A stretch of DNA of 31,417 nucleotides, from the NCBI GenBank assembly GCA_964426415.1, contig CAYRQM010000020.1, forward strand, positions 1-31,417, read 5' to 3'. The position numbers were made by a program, and so were the translations under genes. Shown piece after piece: positions 23,840 through 30,301 of this stretch; positions within the stretch are counted from its first letter, which is position 1, and the number at the start of each line of letters is the position of its first letter. The notes under the pieces were generated by a model. The model worked only from the letters and a program-made list of their open reading frames with translations, was not told the origin of the DNA and ran no database searches. Source of the stretch: UBA3792 sp964426415. GTDB taxonomy: Bacteria > Bacillota > Clostridia > Christensenellales > CAG-138.

Positions 23840-24403
23840 ATGAGAAGTATCGCAAGTTTGGATTTGCAGTATGCACACCGGTTCTATGGATTCAAAGGAG
23901 AAGCGCAGTATTTGCACGGACACACGGGGCATTTGACCATCGAGGTGGAGGATTCCGTCAACGAGGGCGTCAACATGGTTTTCCCCTGCAACGAGATTCA
24001 AAAGACCGCTTGGGAAGTGCTGAAGAATTTTGACCACGCCACCATTTTGCGCGAGGACGATCCGCTCCTTCCCGCGCTGCTCAAGGTCTATGACGAGCAG
24101 AACATTCGCAACGGTGCGCCGACCAACAAGATGAAAGGGCCCGCCTTCCGTACAGAGCTTGCCACCGCCTATCCCGATTGCCGTCTTGTCGTCACCAAGG
24201 AAACCATGACGGTGGAAGGCATGATCAAGATTGTCTACGATCTGCTGAAGGATCGGCTGAACATCGCAAAGATCACCTTTACCAGCGGCGTCAACGCGGC
24301 GAGTGCGGACTTCACCCCCACCAAGACCATCGAGCGCTGCCCGCTGTGCGGCATTGCGCTGAATGAGAACGGCGTTTGCCCGAAGTGCGGGTATCGCAAA
24401 TAA
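23840..24403 (+). CDS. PTPS/QueD-like protein lacking the catalytic Cys, with C-terminal zinc ribbon
   Basis: This 187-residue protein belongs to the 6-pyruvoyl-tetrahydropterin synthase / 6-carboxytetrahydropterin synthase fold. The zinc histidines are H13 and H26/H28 in YLHGHTGHL. Asp-His of the catalytic relay is at D65-H66 (FDHATIL), and the substrate-binding Glu lies in TKETMT (E121). The QueD nucleophile, Cys in CxxxHGH, is Ala22 here, with Glu21 beside it. The last 22 residues form a zinc ribbon, CPLCG and CPKCGYRK (C167, C170, C180, C183). Ordinary QueD has neither change. ATG 23840 has an AAGGAG site. No other queuosine or pterin gene is nearby, so the reaction is uncertain. Confidence 0.88.
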   Translation: MRSIASLDLQYAHRFYGFKGEAQYLHGHTGHLTIEVEDSVNEGVNMVFPCNEIQKTAWEVLKNFDHATILREDDPLLPALLKVYDEQNIRNGAPTNKMKGPAFRTELATAYPDCRLVVTKETMTVEGMIKIVYDLLKDRLNIAKITFTSGVNAASADFTPTKTIERCPLCGIALNENGVCPKCGYRK

Positions 24404-24451
24404 CATCCTCCTGCGCAGACGTCGGTCTGCGTGCAAAACACAGGCGGAAGC

Positions 24452-24492
24452 GGAGCTTGACGATGTTGCGTCGTCAGGCTCCCTTCTTTTTT
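24452..24492 (+). terminator. Terminator of the PTPS/QueD-like gene
   Basis: A 12-bp stem (24452-24463 with 24471-24482, one U-G pair) and a seven-base loop are followed by CTTCTTTTTT. A second 7-bp hairpin, CGCAGAC/GTCTGCG, lies just upstream without a T tract. Confidence 0.9.
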
Positions 24493-24565
24493 GGCAGCCG
24501 CTTTGGCCTTTTGCGGTGAAGGTTTGCCGTTTGCATGCCGTTTTGCGCCCCTTTGCAAAACGGAA

Positions 24566-24594
24566 TTGCATCCAAGTCGAAAAGGCGGTATACT
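24566..24594 (+). promoter_or_regulatory. Promoter of the Fe-S aldo/keto reductase gene
   Basis: TTGCAT (24566-24571), a 17-bp spacer and TATACT (24589-24594), about 42 bp before the start. Confidence 0.75.
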
Positions 24595-24635
24595 GAAGGG
24601 GAACCGGAACGATTCGAAGAGAAGGAGAACGAGAG

Positions 24636-25745
24636 ATGGGCATGTTTGGAACGCAGCGGTTTGGGTTTGGTTGTATGCGTCTTCCTGTGCAGGGCGGTGC
24701 GGTGGATACGGCGGAGCTGTGCAAAATGACGGATGCGTTTTTGGCGGACGGGTTCTGCTATTTTGATACGGCGCACGGGTACGTCGGCGGAAAGAGCGAG
24801 GCGGCGCTGAAAACGTGCCTGACAAGCCGCTATCCGCGGTCGCGCTACCTTTTGACCGACAAGCTGACAAACAGCTATTTTCAGTGTGAAGCGGACATTC
24901 GCCCGTTGTTCCAACAGCAGTTGGACGCGTGCGGCGTATCCTATTTCGACTTTTACCTCATGCACGCCCAAAGCGCGGAAATCTTTGCATACTTCAAATC
25001 GTGCCGCGCCTACGAGACGGCGTTCGCGCTCAAGGACGAGGGCAAGGTTCGCCACGTCGGCATCTCGTTCCACGACAAGGCGGCGGTGTTGGAGCAAATT
25101 CTCACCGAATATCCGCAAATCGAGGTGGTACAGATCCAGTTCAACTACATGGACTACGACGATCCTGCGGTGGAAAGCGGCAAGTGCCTTGCCGTCTGCA
25201 AGCGCCACCAAAAGCCTGTGATTGTGATGGAGCCCGTGAAAGGCGGAAGCCTTGCGAACCTGCCCGAAGACGCGGCGGCGGTGCTGGACGCGCTGCACGG
25301 CGGCAGCCGCGCAAGCTACGCCCTGCGGTATGTGGCAAGCTTTGACGGCGTCGAAATGATCCTTTCCGGCATGAGCAACCTTGCCCAGATGCAGGACAAT
25401 CTGTCCTGTATGCGCGACGCAAAGCCGCTGAACAGCGCCGAACGCGACGCCGTGGAGCAGGTGCGCACAATCTTCAATGCCAAAAATCTCATTCCCTGCA
25501 CCGCCTGCCGCTACTGCACGGACGGCTGTCCCAAGCACATTGCCATCCCCGACCTGTTCGCCTGCATGAACGCCAAAACCGCCTTCCACGACTGGAACGC
25601 CAATTTCTACTATGACGAGGTGTACACCAATCGCGGCGGCAAGGCGTCGGATTGTGTGCGGTGCGGCAAGTGCGAGGCGGCGTGCCCGCAGCATCTGCCG
25701 ATTCGCAAGCTGCTGAAAGACGTGGCAGACATGTTTGAAACCTAA
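24636..25745 (+). CDS. Aldo/keto reductase with C-terminal 2x[4Fe-4S] domain
   Basis: This 369-residue protein has an AKR TIM barrel (about 1-275) followed by a bacterial-ferredoxin-like domain. The catalytic tetrad is visible: D44 and Y49 in FDTAHGY, K76 in LTDKL and H110 in YLMHAQS. The C-terminal part has two CxxCxxCxxxCP motifs, CTACRYCTDGCP and CVRCGKCEAACP. This architecture is common in strict anaerobes, where the clusters may supply electrons from ferredoxin; the substrate is unknown. ATG 24636 follows AAGGAG. It is followed by an MmcQ/YjbR gene, possibly in one operon. Confidence 0.93.
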   Translation: MGMFGTQRFGFGCMRLPVQGGAVDTAELCKMTDAFLADGFCYFDTAHGYVGGKSEAALKTCLTSRYPRSRYLLTDKLTNSYFQCEADIRPLFQQQLDACGVSYFDFYLMHAQSAEIFAYFKSCRAYETAFALKDEGKVRHVGISFHDKAAVLEQILTEYPQIEVVQIQFNYMDYDDPAVESGKCLAVCKRHQKPVIVMEPVKGGSLANLPEDAAAVLDALHGGSRASYALRYVASFDGVEMILSGMSNLAQMQDNLSCMRDAKPLNSAERDAVEQVRTIFNAKNLIPCTACRYCTDGCPKHIAIPDLFACMNAKTAFHDWNANFYYDEVYTNRGGKASDCVRCGKCEAACPQHLPIRKLLKDVADMFET

Positions 25746-25806
25746 AAGAGTACGAAACACACGCGCTTTTGCGCATCCTTCAAATTCATCCAAACGGAGG
25801 ACTCCC

Positions 25807-26073
25807 ATGCTTTACTTAAACTTCCCGTTTGGTTTTTGGGATGCGACCGACCGCGGTCGGATTTTGACCCGCTATTTTGCGAAGGAGCAACCCGAATATG
25901 GTCGATACGGATGCGATTTTTCGGAATCGGACTGCGAACAGGGCGCGCCTGCTTGCCTGCGGGTTTACAGACAGCGGAACGCGCCTACAAAAGCAATTCC
26001 CGATTTTAGAGCAACAGTTTTGGATGGACGTGCAGGTGCTGCCAAGCGGCGCCGTGCGCTTTGCCGTCTTTGA
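25807..26073 (+). other. Short reading frame with strong ribosome site, overlapping the next gene
   Basis: CGGAGG stands six bases before ATG 25807, better than many genes here. The frame (88 codons) begins LYLNFPFGFWDATDRGR, but beyond residue 30 it runs inside the MmcQ/YjbR gene in another frame and looks like a shadow. It may be a leader peptide ending up coupled to the next start, a decayed gene, or chance. A perfect 14-base palindrome (CCGACCGCGGTCGG, 25847-25860) lies within it. Confidence 0.2.
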
Positions 26074-26584
26074 CCGCGCCCTTGGCGACGAATATGCGCT
26101 TGTGCACATCGAAAGCGCACAGGGCGGTTTTGTGGGCGAAGTGCGCGCCGCCTGCGAAGCGGTGTTGACCGATTTGGCGCAAAGCTGCTTTGATTCAGAC
26201 TTTTTGAAAGCCAAGCAAACAAAGCGCATCGTTGGCGCAATCCAAAGTGACTTCGGCGTAGCTCCCTCATTTTTGTGGGCGGACTCGCCCGATTGCGCCG
26301 CCTTTCGCCGCTTGGACAACAAAAAGTGGTTCGCACTCATCATGACGGTCGATCGAAGCAAAATTGGCTTAGATGGGCGCGGCGCGGCGGAAATCATGAA
26401 CATGAAAGCATCGCCCGACGCCGTCGCGGCGCTGCTGCGGCAGGCAGGCTTCTACCCCGCGTATCACATGAACAAAACGCATTGGTTTGCCGTGTGTCTG
26501 GACGGCAGCGTCCCCGACGCCGTGCTTTTTGCGCTTTTGCGGGACAGCTTTTGCAGCGTGGCGAAGAAACAGCCGCCCGCCTAA
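25898..26584 (+). CDS. MmcQ/YjbR family protein with an extra N-terminal domain
   Basis: This 228-residue protein carries an MmcQ/YjbR (CyaY-like fold) domain in its C-terminal half (about 120-225). Motifs include FRRLDNKKWFALIMTV and GFYPAYHMNKTHWFAVCLDG, the usual WF..-MNK-HW pattern. The N-terminal 110 residues form a separate alpha/beta domain often fused to it in Clostridia. MmcQ proteins are described as DNA-binding-like, but their role is not established. ATG 25898 is ten bases after GAAGGAG. Its stop overlaps by four bases the stop of the convergent membrane-protein gene. Confidence 0.85.
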   Translation: MVDTDAIFRNRTANRARLLACGFTDSGTRLQKQFPILEQQFWMDVQVLPSGAVRFAVFDRALGDEYALVHIESAQGGFVGEVRAACEAVLTDLAQSCFDSDFLKAKQTKRIVGAIQSDFGVAPSFLWADSPDCAAFRRLDNKKWFALIMTVDRSKIGLDGRGAAEIMNMKASPDAVAALLRQAGFYPAYHMNKTHWFAVCLDGSVPDAVLFALLRDSFCSVAKKQPPA

Positions 26585-27180
26585 GTCGTTGCCTGTTCCG
26601 ACAAAACGCCGCGGTCGCCCGTGCCATACTTTCCCAGTACGATCAAAAAGAGCCATACAATCATAAACGGCACGTTCAGCATCAGCAGCCAGCCGGGCGC
26701 AAAGGGGCAGACAAAGCTGTACGCCCCAATGAGCACGCCCGCAAGAATGCCGCAGACTTGGATGGCGCGGTTGCGCGTGGCAGCGGCCGAGGAAATCAGC
26801 CAAAGCCCTTCAAAAATGTGGGCGGCGTAGCGAACCGCATTGGGCAGCGCAAGGCTGACGGTGGCGATTCCTAAGCCGACGTTGCCGACGACGCCATAGA
26901 AATTGGTGAGATACAGCAGCCCGCTCAACACGTCCAGCACAATCCAAAACGTGCCTGCCCGCCGTCCCCATGCAGGCGTAGGCAACTTGCAGATGAAAAA
27001 GAACATCGACAGATGCCAAATCAGCCCAAGATATTCTCGCGCATACTGCCCCGCCCCTTCCGTAAAGGCAAAGAACGGCGTGGACACCACAAGCAGCACA
27101 AATGCGAGGATGGACAGCGTTTTCAGCGGCGGCAGATGATCTGCCTCCAACTTGTACCATTTGCTTTGATTCTGCAGCAT
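26581..27180 (-). CDS. Integral membrane protein, TetR-adjacent, unknown function
   Basis: This 199-residue protein has about six membrane helices (near 20-40, 48-66, 77-95, 100-118, 139-158, 162-183). The N-terminus is short and cytoplasmic and ends in a tail GKYGTGDRGV. I recognise no family with confidence. Residues such as W55, H56 and E124 within helices may be functional. ATG 27180 has an AAAGGAGGG site. It is divergent from a TetR regulator with shared promoter DNA, so it is probably the regulated target, perhaps in export or membrane protection. Confidence 0.82.
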   Translation of the reverse strand: MLQNQSKWYKLEADHLPPLKTLSILAFVLLVVSTPFFAFTEGAGQYAREYLGLIWHLSMFFFICKLPTPAWGRRAGTFWIVLDVLSGLLYLTNFYGVVGNVGLGIATVSLALPNAVRYAAHIFEGLWLISSAAATRNRAIQVCGILAGVLIGAYSFVCPFAPGWLLMLNVPFMIVWLFLIVLGKYGTGDRGVLSEQATT

Positions 27181-27204
27181 AAAACCCTCCTTTGGGCGCA
27201 CCTC

Positions 27205-27233
27205 TTGACGACGCCCGTTGGAACCAGTATAAT
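27205..27233 (+). promoter_or_regulatory. Promoter of the TetR gene
   Basis: TTGACG (27205-27210), a 17-bp spacer and TATAAT (27228-27233). Its -10 box overlaps the -10 box of the divergent promoter by four bases. Confidence 0.85.
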
Positions 27234-27254
27234 GCAAAGCAAGAAACGCTACAA
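27226..27254 (-). promoter_or_regulatory. Promoter of the divergent membrane-protein gene
   Basis: On the minus strand TTGTAG (27249-27254), a 17-bp spacer and TATACT (27226-27231). The two -10 boxes share 27228-27231, so RNA polymerase cannot occupy both at once. Confidence 0.85.
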
Positions 27255-27275
27255 TAGTAGCATAACTTTTGCTAC
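27248..27275. promoter_or_regulatory. Putative TetR operator with three half-sites
   Basis: Half-sites GCTAC (27248-27252), GTAGC (27257-27261) and GCTAC (27271-27275) alternate in orientation. They give a short dyad over the minus-strand -35 box and a longer one, GTAGCA-N7-TGCTAC, before the TetR start codon. Binding would block both promoters. Confidence 0.65.
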
Positions 27276-27289
27276 ACAAAGAGGGAATA

Positions 27290-27832
27290 ATGTATCACAT
27301 CAAACAGGACAAACGGGTCGATCAATCCGCCGCATTGATCTGTGAAGGGTTGGCGCTTGCATTGCAATGCAAGCCTTACGCGGAAATCAGCATCACGGAG
27401 GTGTGTCGTCACAGCGGGATTGCCCGCACGACCTTTTATCGGCTGTTCGATACACTGGATGACGTCTTGCTGTATCAATTTGACGAACTGTTCAAAACCT
27501 GTCTGCAAGCCTATGCCGCGCAAGCCGAAGAGCGCTCCTTTGCAAAGACGATCCTTGACCTTGCAACGCGCAACAAAGCGTTGATCTCCGCCATGATTGC
27601 AAGCGGAAGAAGCGATCTCTTTTCCCGTTCCGGCAGGGCGCAGGAGGACAGCATCCTGCGCTCCATGGATTTGGAAATGCCCGAAAAGGATCGGCTCTAC
27701 TGCACCGCCATTCTCACGCAGCTCGCTTACGCGGTGCTTGGCACATGGGTCAACACCGGCTGCCGTGAATCCTCCGCCGCGCTTTACGAAATCATGCGGC
27801 GGGACGTCACGCTGCTCAACGCCTATCTGTAA
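27290..27832 (+). CDS. TetR/AcrR-family transcriptional regulator
   Basis: This 180-residue protein has an N-terminal helix-turn-helix (about 10-60). It includes the recognition region ISITEVCRHSGIARTTFYRLF and then a DDVLLYQFDEL helix, as in TetR proteins. The helical C-terminal ligand domain (65-180) is of the TetR_C type often seen with YfiR/DhaS-like regulators. ATG 27290 has a GAGGG site. It probably represses itself and the divergent membrane protein through the shared operator. The inducer is unknown. Confidence 0.92.
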   Translation: MYHIKQDKRVDQSAALICEGLALALQCKPYAEISITEVCRHSGIARTTFYRLFDTLDDVLLYQFDELFKTCLQAYAAQAEERSFAKTILDLATRNKALISAMIASGRSDLFSRSGRAQEDSILRSMDLEMPEKDRLYCTAILTQLAYAVLGTWVNTGCRESSAALYEIMRRDVTLLNAYL

Positions 27833-27860
27833 GGCGCGGCGCAAAACCCGTTTGTCCCGC

Positions 27861-27889
27861 TTGACAGCGGAATCGAAAGGCGATATACT
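27861..27889 (+). promoter_or_regulatory. Promoter of the MarR-flavoprotein operon
   Basis: TTGACA (27861-27866), a 17-bp spacer and TATACT (27884-27889). This is among the strongest promoters in the window. Confidence 0.88.
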
Positions 27890-27895
27890 TGAATA

Positions 27896-27909
27896 GTTGA
27901 ATATTCAAC
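27896..27909. promoter_or_regulatory. Perfect 14-bp palindrome at the start site, probable MarR operator
   Basis: GTTGAATATTCAAC is perfectly symmetric and begins six bases after the -10 box, that is, at the expected transcription start. Its length and AT-rich core are typical of MarR-family operators. It implies autoregulation of the operon. Confidence 0.75.
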
Positions 27910-27938
27910 AGTTGCGCAGCGTGTGGAAAGGAGCGGCG

Positions 27939-28370
27939 ATGGATTTCAATTCGATTTGTCTGCTGTCCAAGTACGCCAAGGAATACGGGCGCACGAAGAT
28001 TCGGGAAGCGGGCGTGACGGACACCGAGCATCGGATTTGTACCTTTTTGTATGTGCACAGCGGCGTGTATCAAGAGCTGCTTGCGAACGCGCTGATGCTG
28101 GACAAGACCACCGTCGCAAAGGCGTTGGACACGCTGGAGATGCGCGGCCTTGTTTCGCGCACCCAAGATCCCCAAAACAGACGCAAAAACATCTTGACCA
28201 TCACCGATTTCGGAATCGCCGCCATCGCCGACACCATCGGCATTTACGACGAATGGCTGGCGCGGATTTCTGCCGTCCTTTCTGCCGAGGAGCAGCGACG
28301 CTTTGCACACGACTGCGACCGTCTGTTGGCGGCTGCGAAAATAATCAATGAGGAGAAAAAACCGCTATGA
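27939..28370 (+). CDS. MarR-family transcriptional regulator
   Basis: This 143-residue winged helix-turn-helix protein has the recognition helix and wing in LDKTTVAKALDTLEMRGLV followed by SRTQDPQNRRKNILTITDFG. The Asp-Arg-Arg wing pattern is that of MarR. The helical ends form the dimer. ATG 27939 has an AAAGGAG site six bases upstream. The stop overlaps the start of the next gene as ATGA, so the regulator and the flavin-reductase-like protein are made together. A perfect palindrome at the promoter is its likely target. The ligand is unknown, possibly a phenolic or redox signal. Confidence 0.93.
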   Translation: MDFNSICLLSKYAKEYGRTKIREAGVTDTEHRICTFLYVHSGVYQELLANALMLDKTTVAKALDTLEMRGLVSRTQDPQNRRKNILTITDFGIAAIADTIGIYDEWLARISAVLSAEEQRRFAHDCDRLLAAAKIINEEKKPL

Positions 28371-29287
28371 GTTCCTTTCAAAACCTGCGTATCGTCGACA
28401 ATTTCTATCAAACGTCCGCCTTCTTTCCCATGCCCACGGTGCTGATCTCGACGCTTGCCGACGACGGCAGCACGTCGCTGGGCGCCTATTCCCTGTGCTT
28501 TCCGTACTACATCGCCGGCAAGTCCTACTATGCCATGCTGCTGGAATGCCGCAACAGCTCCAACACCGCGCAAAACCTGCTGAAGCGCGGCGTTTGCGCG
28601 CTCAACTTTTTGGAGGACGCGAAGGACGATTTTCGTGAGACCGTCCGCTTGGGCTTCCCCGGCGAAACAAGCGCCGAAAAGATGAAGGACTGCAAATTTG
28701 CGTTGGAAGCGGGACAATGTGCGGGCACGCGGCCGCTTGTCCTTTCGAAAGCGTTTCAAGTGATGGAATGCACTTGGGATGATTCGTTGGAGGACGCCTA
28801 CGCCGATCGGGAACGGGTGGGACAATTGGAAGGAATGGAGCCGCCCTACCACAATTTCAACGGCATTACCAGCAAATTCGGCTGTCACTTCATCCTGAAG
28901 GTAGACAAGATTCTGATGAAGCAAAAGCAGGTTGACGCCATCATCAACGGCGTCAAGGCGTCGGCGTTCCCCCATGTGCCCGTCGATTACGGCTATCGGG
29001 ACAGCACCAATTTTTGGTACACCCGCTTTTCCCATCCCATCGCCATGAAGATTCCCGCGGCGCGGGAAGCCGACCTGACGGGCGTGGTGTATGCCGCCAA
29101 CCGCATGGACGATCAGATCAAGTTTACCGAGGACGCCTGCAAAATGATGACCAAGGTTCCCCGCGTCTTTTTGAAGGCGGCGCTGCAGGGCTGCGTGGAC
29201 TGGGCGCGTGAAAACGGCGTCACCTGCATCACGCCCGAACACATGAAAATCATCAACGACAAGCGTTCCAAGGAAAAGAATCGATAA
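28367..29287 (+). CDS. Flavin-reductase-like protein with PCP_red-type C-terminal domain
   Basis: This 306-residue protein has an FMN-binding split-barrel, flavin-reductase-like domain (about 8-175). Motifs are PMPTVLISTL, GAYSLCFPYY and SSNTAQNLLKRG. A middle section (180-245) contains FPHVPVDYGYRD. The last 58 residues resemble PCP_red, the small C-terminal domain of the light-independent protochlorophyllide reductase B subunit and of some anaerobic Fe-S or flavin proteins: KVPRVFLKAAL, CVDWARENGV, ITPEHM. Protochlorophyllide chemistry is not implied. ATG 28367 overlaps the MarR stop, with AGGAG upstream. It is the regulated partner of MarR. Confidence 0.85.
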   Translation: MSSFQNLRIVDNFYQTSAFFPMPTVLISTLADDGSTSLGAYSLCFPYYIAGKSYYAMLLECRNSSNTAQNLLKRGVCALNFLEDAKDDFRETVRLGFPGETSAEKMKDCKFALEAGQCAGTRPLVLSKAFQVMECTWDDSLEDAYADRERVGQLEGMEPPYHNFNGITSKFGCHFILKVDKILMKQKQVDAIINGVKASAFPHVPVDYGYRDSTNFWYTRFSHPIAMKIPAAREADLTGVVYAANRMDDQIKFTEDACKMMTKVPRVFLKAALQGCVDWARENGVTCITPEHMKIINDKRSKEKNR

Positions 29288-29310
29288 CGGCGCTGTCACA
29301 AAAAACTACC

Positions 29311-29354
29311 CAAGCTCGAACGTGCGAAACGAATGCGGCGTTCGAGCTTGTTTT
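29311..29354 (+). terminator. Terminator of the MarR-flavoprotein operon
   Basis: A perfect 12-bp stem, CAAGCTCGAACG with CGTTCGAGCTTG (29311-29322 with 29339-29350), followed by TTTT. Confidence 0.9.
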
Positions 29355-29374
29355 GTCTTCGTCCGAATCGGCTG

Positions 29375-29403
29375 TTGCGGGCGGGCGATGGGCGTGGTAT
29401 ACT
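29375..29403 (+). promoter_or_regulatory. Promoter of the 7-TM protein gene
   Basis: TTGCGG (29375-29380), a 17-bp spacer and an extended TGGTATACT -10 box (29398-29403). Confidence 0.75.
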
Positions 29404-29441
29404 TGGGTATTCCATTCAAACTGCAAAGGGGCAACGAACAT

Positions 29442-30077
29442 ATGAATACACCGCTTGGTATGGTTCTTGTCGTCATCAGCGGGCTTTGTTGGTCAGCTGT
29501 GTACGTGGACAGCATTCGCACGGGGTTCAAGCAAAAAACGTACTGCATGCCGCTGTTCGCGCTTGGTCTGAACATCGCATGGGAAGGCATCTATTCCTAC
29601 TACGAGCTGTTCGGCAGGGGCGGTGCGTCGCTGCAGGGCTATGCGAACGCCGTTTGGGTTTTGCTTGACGTCGTGTTGGTCGTGACCTATTTCCTGTACA
29701 GTAAGAACGACTGCAAATCGGCTTTGGAGCGCAAATGGCAAATTCCGTTCGGCATCCTCGCCCTGCTCCTCTGCATCGCCATCCAAGTGCTGTTCATCTA
29801 TGAATTTGGCGACAAGCAGGCGGAAATCTATTCGGCGTATCTGCAAAACATCGTGATGAGCGCGTCGTATCTCTATCTGCTGAACCGTCGGCAATCCTCC
29901 AATGGGCAGACGATGCTGATTGCAATCTGCAAATGCGTGGGCACGCTTGCGCCCACCCTGATCGGCGTGATCGAAGGCAACGCCTTTATCGTCGTGACGG
30001 GCGTCCTCTGTTTTCTTCTGGATGTGCTTTACATTTGGTTCCTGTTGGGCGTTCGCAGAACGGAAGCCCGTCGGTGA
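29442..30077 (+). CDS. Seven-helix membrane protein, possible transmembrane terpene cyclase-like (Pyr4/PaxB-type)
   Basis: This 211-residue protein has seven clear helices (about 3-24, 35-56, 66-86, 100-121, 128-147, 158-177, 181-202). Two membrane acidic residues stand out: E48 in LNIAWEGIYSYYEL and D194 in FLLDVLYIWF. Helix number, size and the N-x-x-W-E motif in helix 2 with a late Asp recall the Pyr4/PaxB and bacterial DmtA-like membrane terpene cyclases, where a Glu and an Asp are catalytic. This is a resemblance from memory, not an alignment. No prenyltransferase is nearby. ATG 29442 follows AAGGGG; the spacing is long. Confidence 0.6.
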   Translation: MNTPLGMVLVVISGLCWSAVYVDSIRTGFKQKTYCMPLFALGLNIAWEGIYSYYELFGRGGASLQGYANAVWVLLDVVLVVTYFLYSKNDCKSALERKWQIPFGILALLLCIAIQVLFIYEFGDKQAEIYSAYLQNIVMSASYLYLLNRRQSSNGQTMLIAICKCVGTLAPTLIGVIEGNAFIVVTGVLCFLLDVLYIWFLLGVRRTEARR

Positions 30078-30149
30078 GCGGCGTCCGCAGTCTTGATGCA
30101 CGCGTGCGGCAAAGCCGCCCGCAGCGCTTGCAGCTTTTATCAAATTGTT

Positions 30150-30178
30150 TGTAAGATTTTTCGATTTCCGAAGTCTGA
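30150..30178 (+). promoter_or_regulatory. Candidate ECF-type promoter before the sigma factor remnant
   Basis: TGTAAG (30150-30155), a 17-bp spacer and GTCTGA (30173-30178) resemble ECF sigma promoters (-35 TGTAAC-like, -10 CGTCTA-like) rather than sigma-A boxes. This suggests the sigma gene was self-activated. Confidence 0.4.
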
Positions 30179-30196
30179 TTGACAGGAGGTGAAAAA

Positions 30197-30301
30197 GTGA
30201 CAGAATCCGAGTTTGAACGCATCTATTTGGAGCACTTCGACGCGGTACACGCGTATGTGTGCAAGCTGTGCCGCAACGCACAGACGGCAGACGAGATTAC
30301 C
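30197..30301 (+). pseudogene. 5' remnant of an ECF sigma-70 factor gene
   Basis: GTG 30197 has a perfect AGGAGGTGA site. The first 34-35 residues (FERIYLEHFDAVHAYV, then RNAQTADEIT) are the start of sigma region 2 of an ECF sigma factor; intact members continue ITQETF and run to about 160-180 residues. Here the sequence changes after ADEIT into phage head-closure sequence without leaving the frame. The sigma gene is therefore broken. The rest of it, and any anti-sigma gene, are not in the window. Confidence 0.75.

Noticed and set aside
23649..23843. 64-codon frame ending as ATGA on the PTPS-like start codon
   Set aside because: Arg-rich, low-information composition and a poor ribosome site. 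The overlap is probably chance, although a leader-peptide role is not excluded.
30078..30196. Terminator after the 7-TM gene (GCGGCAAAGCCGC)
   Set aside because: The 5-bp hairpin has no adjoining T tract; nothing else in this gap looks functional apart from the ECF-like promoter.
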